Positions 6,899 through 8,512 of a stretch of DNA of 8,512 nucleotides are shown here, piece by piece. The stretch is from NCBI GenBank assembly GCA_965365445.1, contig CBDUBS010000159.1, positions 1 through 8,512 of the forward strand, given 5' to 3'. Source of the stretch: CBDUBS01 sp965365445. Lineage in GTDB: Bacteria > Bacteroidota > Rhodothermia > Rhodothermales > DASSAV01. The notes under the pieces were generated by a model. The model had not been told where the DNA came from and made no database searches. It saw nothing but the letters and a program-made list of their open reading frames with translations. Numbering within the stretch: position 1 is the first letter of the stretch; each line of letters starts with the position of its first letter. The position numbers were made by a program, and so were the translations under genes.

Positions 6899-8005
6899 TC
6901 ACTCCGTCGCGGCAAGCTCGGGGGCGGGTTGTAGGATGAGGTCGGAACGGGGGTTGATCGTCGAGCCGGGCACGGGGCCCAGGCCCAGCAGACCAAGGGC
7001 CAGGTTAGCCGCGTCGGCGTTGCGGACCGGCTGCCGGATCGCGTCATAGGCCGGCCGCGACGCCTTCGGATTGGAGCGCGAGGTTTCTTGCAGCCTGTAA
7101 AGGTCTCCGTGCCGCCCGGCGCCCCATACATAAAAGGGTATGGTGTAGTGCTCCCGACGAGATGAGGCGCCGTGGCTGCGCCCGCTGCCGCCATGATCGG
7201 CGGTGAGAATGACGGCCGTTCGGCCCGCCAGTTCTTCGTCGTGCGCTACGAAGTCCAGAATACGGCCCAGCAAGTGGTCCACATGCCTGACGGCGTCCAT
7301 GTAGCGGCTGTTCCGGGAAAGGCTCCACCCGTACCGGTGGCCCCTGGAATCGGGATCGGCGAGGTGGAGGAAGGAGTACCCATTTGGATCGGTTTTCATG
7401 TCCTGTATGAAGCGATCCACCAGGTCGGAGGTGCTTTTTTCGTACACGAACCGGTCGATCTTGTCCCGGCCGTTGTCGATGCCGATCGTATCGGGCCGCC
7501 CGTGGCTGCCCCAACTCTGTTCCAGGAGGCTGAACTTCGATTTGCTCACATACGCTCCCGTGCGAATCCCGTTGTCGTGGGCCACGTCGAACACGCCGGC
7601 TACATACCCCCCCTTGTTGGTGTGCAGCGTTTCGTACGGCCCGGGGTCCGTATTCCCGGTCCAGTTATGCCCGGCCGGACCCGTAACCCGCCGACCCGTC
7701 AACTGCGACAGATGATTCGGCAGGGTAATGCTGTAGTCATAATCGGTGCGGGCGTTGTCGGTGTAGGCCCCTTCGTTCCGAAGGCGGTGCAGGTTGGGCA
7801 ACTCATCCGCGCCGAATTGCTGCACCACGTCGGGGCGCAACCCGTCCGCACTGATGTGGATGACGTACCTGAGCGGTGGCTCGGCCGCTTCGACCTGCCG
7901 AACCAACACACCGGAATTCAGCAGCAGGATAGCCAGAAAACCGGATACGATGCCGATTCGTCCGAAACGTGTCCTGATAGCGCATACGACCGGGAATATG
8001 GGCAT
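6899..8005 (-). CDS. Exported alkaline-phosphatase-superfamily phosphodiesterase (NPP-like)
   Basis: This is a secreted or periplasmic metal-dependent phosphohydrolase, most like nucleotide pyrophosphatase/phosphodiesterases. The 368-residue protein starts with a signal peptide: basic tip, hydrophobic core IVSGFLAILLLNSGVLV, probable cleavage after VEA at residue 40. The superfamily's two-zinc site can be read off. Asp54 lies in SADGLRPD. Thr94 lies in SITLPNH and is the likely nucleophile, matching the T-F-P-N motif of NPP enzymes. Asp219 and His223 lie in DPDSRGH, Asp270-His271 in TADHGG, and His286 in REHYTIPF. All expected ligands are present, so it should be active; whether the substrate is a nucleotide, phospholipid or other diester is unknown. 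It ends with a terminator and appears monocistronic. The ATG at 8005 has no Shine-Dalgarno and sits after an AT-rich leader, but gives a proper signal peptide. Confidence 0.9.
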   Translation of the reverse strand: MPIFPVVCAIRTRFGRIGIVSGFLAILLLNSGVLVRQVEAAEPPLRYVIHISADGLRPDVVQQFGADELPNLHRLRNEGAYTDNARTDYDYSITLPNHLSQLTGRRVTGPAGHNWTGNTDPGPYETLHTNKGGYVAGVFDVAHDNGIRTGAYVSKSKFSLLEQSWGSHGRPDTIGIDNGRDKIDRFVYEKSTSDLVDRFIQDMKTDPNGYSFLHLADPDSRGHRYGWSLSRNSRYMDAVRHVDHLLGRILDFVAHDEELAGRTAVILTADHGGSGRSHGASSRREHYTIPFYVWGAGRHGDLYRLQETSRSNPKASRPAYDAIRQPVRNADAANLALGLLGLGPVPGSTINPRSDLILQPAPELAATE

Positions 8006-8015
8006 ATATAGTGTT

Positions 8016-8044
8016 TATTTATAAGCTTTTGCAGGTTGTTACAA
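8016..8044 (-). promoter_or_regulatory. Probable promoter of the phosphodiesterase gene
   Basis: On the minus strand, TTGTAA (8044-8039) is followed after 15 bases by TATAAA (8023-8018), or after 17 bases by TAAATA (8021-8016). Both resemble sigma-70-type elements, set in the only strongly AT-rich patch of the window. A Bacteroidota-type TAnnTTTG is not seen, so the exact boxes are uncertain. Confidence 0.35.
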
Positions 8045-8049
8045 ACCTG
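8032..8049. promoter_or_regulatory. 18-bp dyad overlapping the putative -35 region
   Basis: CAGGTT (8032-8037) and AACCTG (8044-8049) are exact inverted arms around GTTACA. A nested odd palindrome, TTGTTACAA, lies at 8036-8044. Its position over the presumed -35 box of the phosphodiesterase promoter suggests a repressor site. No regulator is encoded nearby, so this is inference. Confidence 0.3.
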
Positions 8050-8130
8050 TTTACTCCCCAGGTCGTCGCACGTTCCGGGGTAACACCCCCCCGAGAACCG
8101 CTCAACGGCAATCAGACCACGATACGAGAT

Positions 8131-8512
8131 TTACGCCGTGCTTGCAGGTTCGGCCTTATCCGTGCGGCGGCGTTTGTAGAGGGCCATGAGCGGCGTCACC
8201 GAGATGCCGTGAACGATGATCGAAAGGGCAACCACCATGAACGTGATATTCAGGAGCTGCGCCGCCTGGGTTTGGCGGTCGATCTCGGCGTTGGTGGATT
8301 CCAGGTCCTGGTCGGCCATCTTCTTGGCCGCGTCCACATCGAGGCTGGAATCAAAGAGCCCCTGGAGTTCGAGGATGCGCTTGGAGGTCCAGTTGACGGC
8401 GGTGTTCCACGCCTTCTGAAAGCCGCCGGTGAAGCTGGTCCAGACCTCGGAGAGGAACGCGGTGGTCTCGATCCACGCCACGCACAGCGCGTTCTGGACG
8501 ATCTCCCACACC
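8131..8512 (-). CDS. Open chimeric frame: tape-measure-like segment joined to antiporter C-terminus (5' end beyond window)
   Basis: The frame is open at the right edge; the first GTG lies at the edge and is not a trusted start. The visible 126 residues fall in two unlike parts. Residues 1-84 are Trp-rich and hydrophilic (AWIETTAFLSEVWTSFTGGF, then KKMADQDLESTNAEIDRQTQ) and resemble the repeat-like, helical regions of large proteins annotated as phage tail tape-measure, notably in Planctomycetes; this is recognised from memory. Residues 86-126 (LLNITFMVVALSIIVHGISV, then TPLMALYKRRR) look like the last membrane helix and basic tail of a CPA1/NhaP-type cation:proton antiporter. The antiporter's preceding helices are missing. 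Threonine is coded only by ACC in the first part (8 of 8) and only by ACG in the second (4 of 4). The frame is therefore either an assembly chimera, a recombination scar or, less likely, a true fusion. The native gene on this chromosome is probably an antiporter ending at 8131. Confidence 0.6.
   Translation of the reverse strand, partial: VWEIVQNALCVAWIETTAFLSEVWTSFTGGFQKAWNTAVNWTSKRILELQGLFDSSLDVDAAKKMADQDLESTNAEIDRQTQAAQLLNITFMVVALSIIVHGISVTPLMALYKRRRTDKAEPASTA
8253..8275. other. Probable junction between two unrelated sequences
   Basis: Between residues 79 and 87 of the right-hand frame the protein changes from a charged, soluble helix to an antiporter-like membrane helix, and Thr and Ser codon choice changes at the same place. 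The minus-strand bases here include GCGGCGCAG, a short GC-rich stretch that could have served as microhomology. The exact breakpoint cannot be fixed from this window alone. Confidence 0.5.

Noticed and set aside
8072..8098. GGGGT-AAC-ACCCC hairpin with outer GTTC/GAAC arms between the last two genes
   Set aside because: No T tract follows on either strand and the outer arms pair only with an uneven bulge, so it is not called a terminator.

Overview
The window is GC-rich and almost fully coding. It looks like a chromosomal fragment from a Bacteroidota/Rhodothermota-like bacterium, possibly a metagenomic contig because both ends cut through genes. The lineage is inferred from three things: the style of the RND permease and its lipoprotein adaptor, the lack of Shine-Dalgarno sequences before most starts, and an AT-rich leader before the phosphodiesterase gene. 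No rRNA, tRNA, CRISPR array, IS element or phage module was seen. One caveat concerns the right end: the last ~250 bases resemble a phage tape-measure-like protein of another lineage fused to an antiporter tail.

Layout, left to right. (1) Bases 3-803, plus strand: C-terminal half of an AbgT-family transporter, cut by the window edge. (2) Bases 813-2057, minus strand: a membrane-anchored protein of unknown function, converging on the transporter with a 9-base gap. (3) Bases 2144-5263, minus: a full-length RND efflux permease. (4) Bases 5302-6657, minus: its lipoprotein periplasmic adaptor. Genes 4, 3 and 2 read in that order and probably form one transcript; no TolC-type outer-membrane channel is encoded here. 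(5) Bases 6658-6898: intergenic. It holds a rho-independent terminator for the gene to the right and a 20-bp imperfect palindrome just before the adaptor start, a candidate operator for the pump. (6) Bases 6899-8005, minus: an exported alkaline-phosphatase-superfamily phosphodiesterase, apparently monocistronic, with an AT-rich promoter region and a second dyad upstream. (7) Bases 8131-8512, minus: an open, apparently chimeric reading frame.

Functionally, the core is a two-component RND pump (inner-membrane permease plus lipid-anchored adaptor) that would need an unlinked outer-membrane channel. The AbgT transporter, whose family includes members linked to sulfonamide efflux, is a separate unit on the other strand. 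No clearly new system is visible. The points most worth a second look are the fused frame at the right edge, the unknown protein after the pump, and the two candidate operators.
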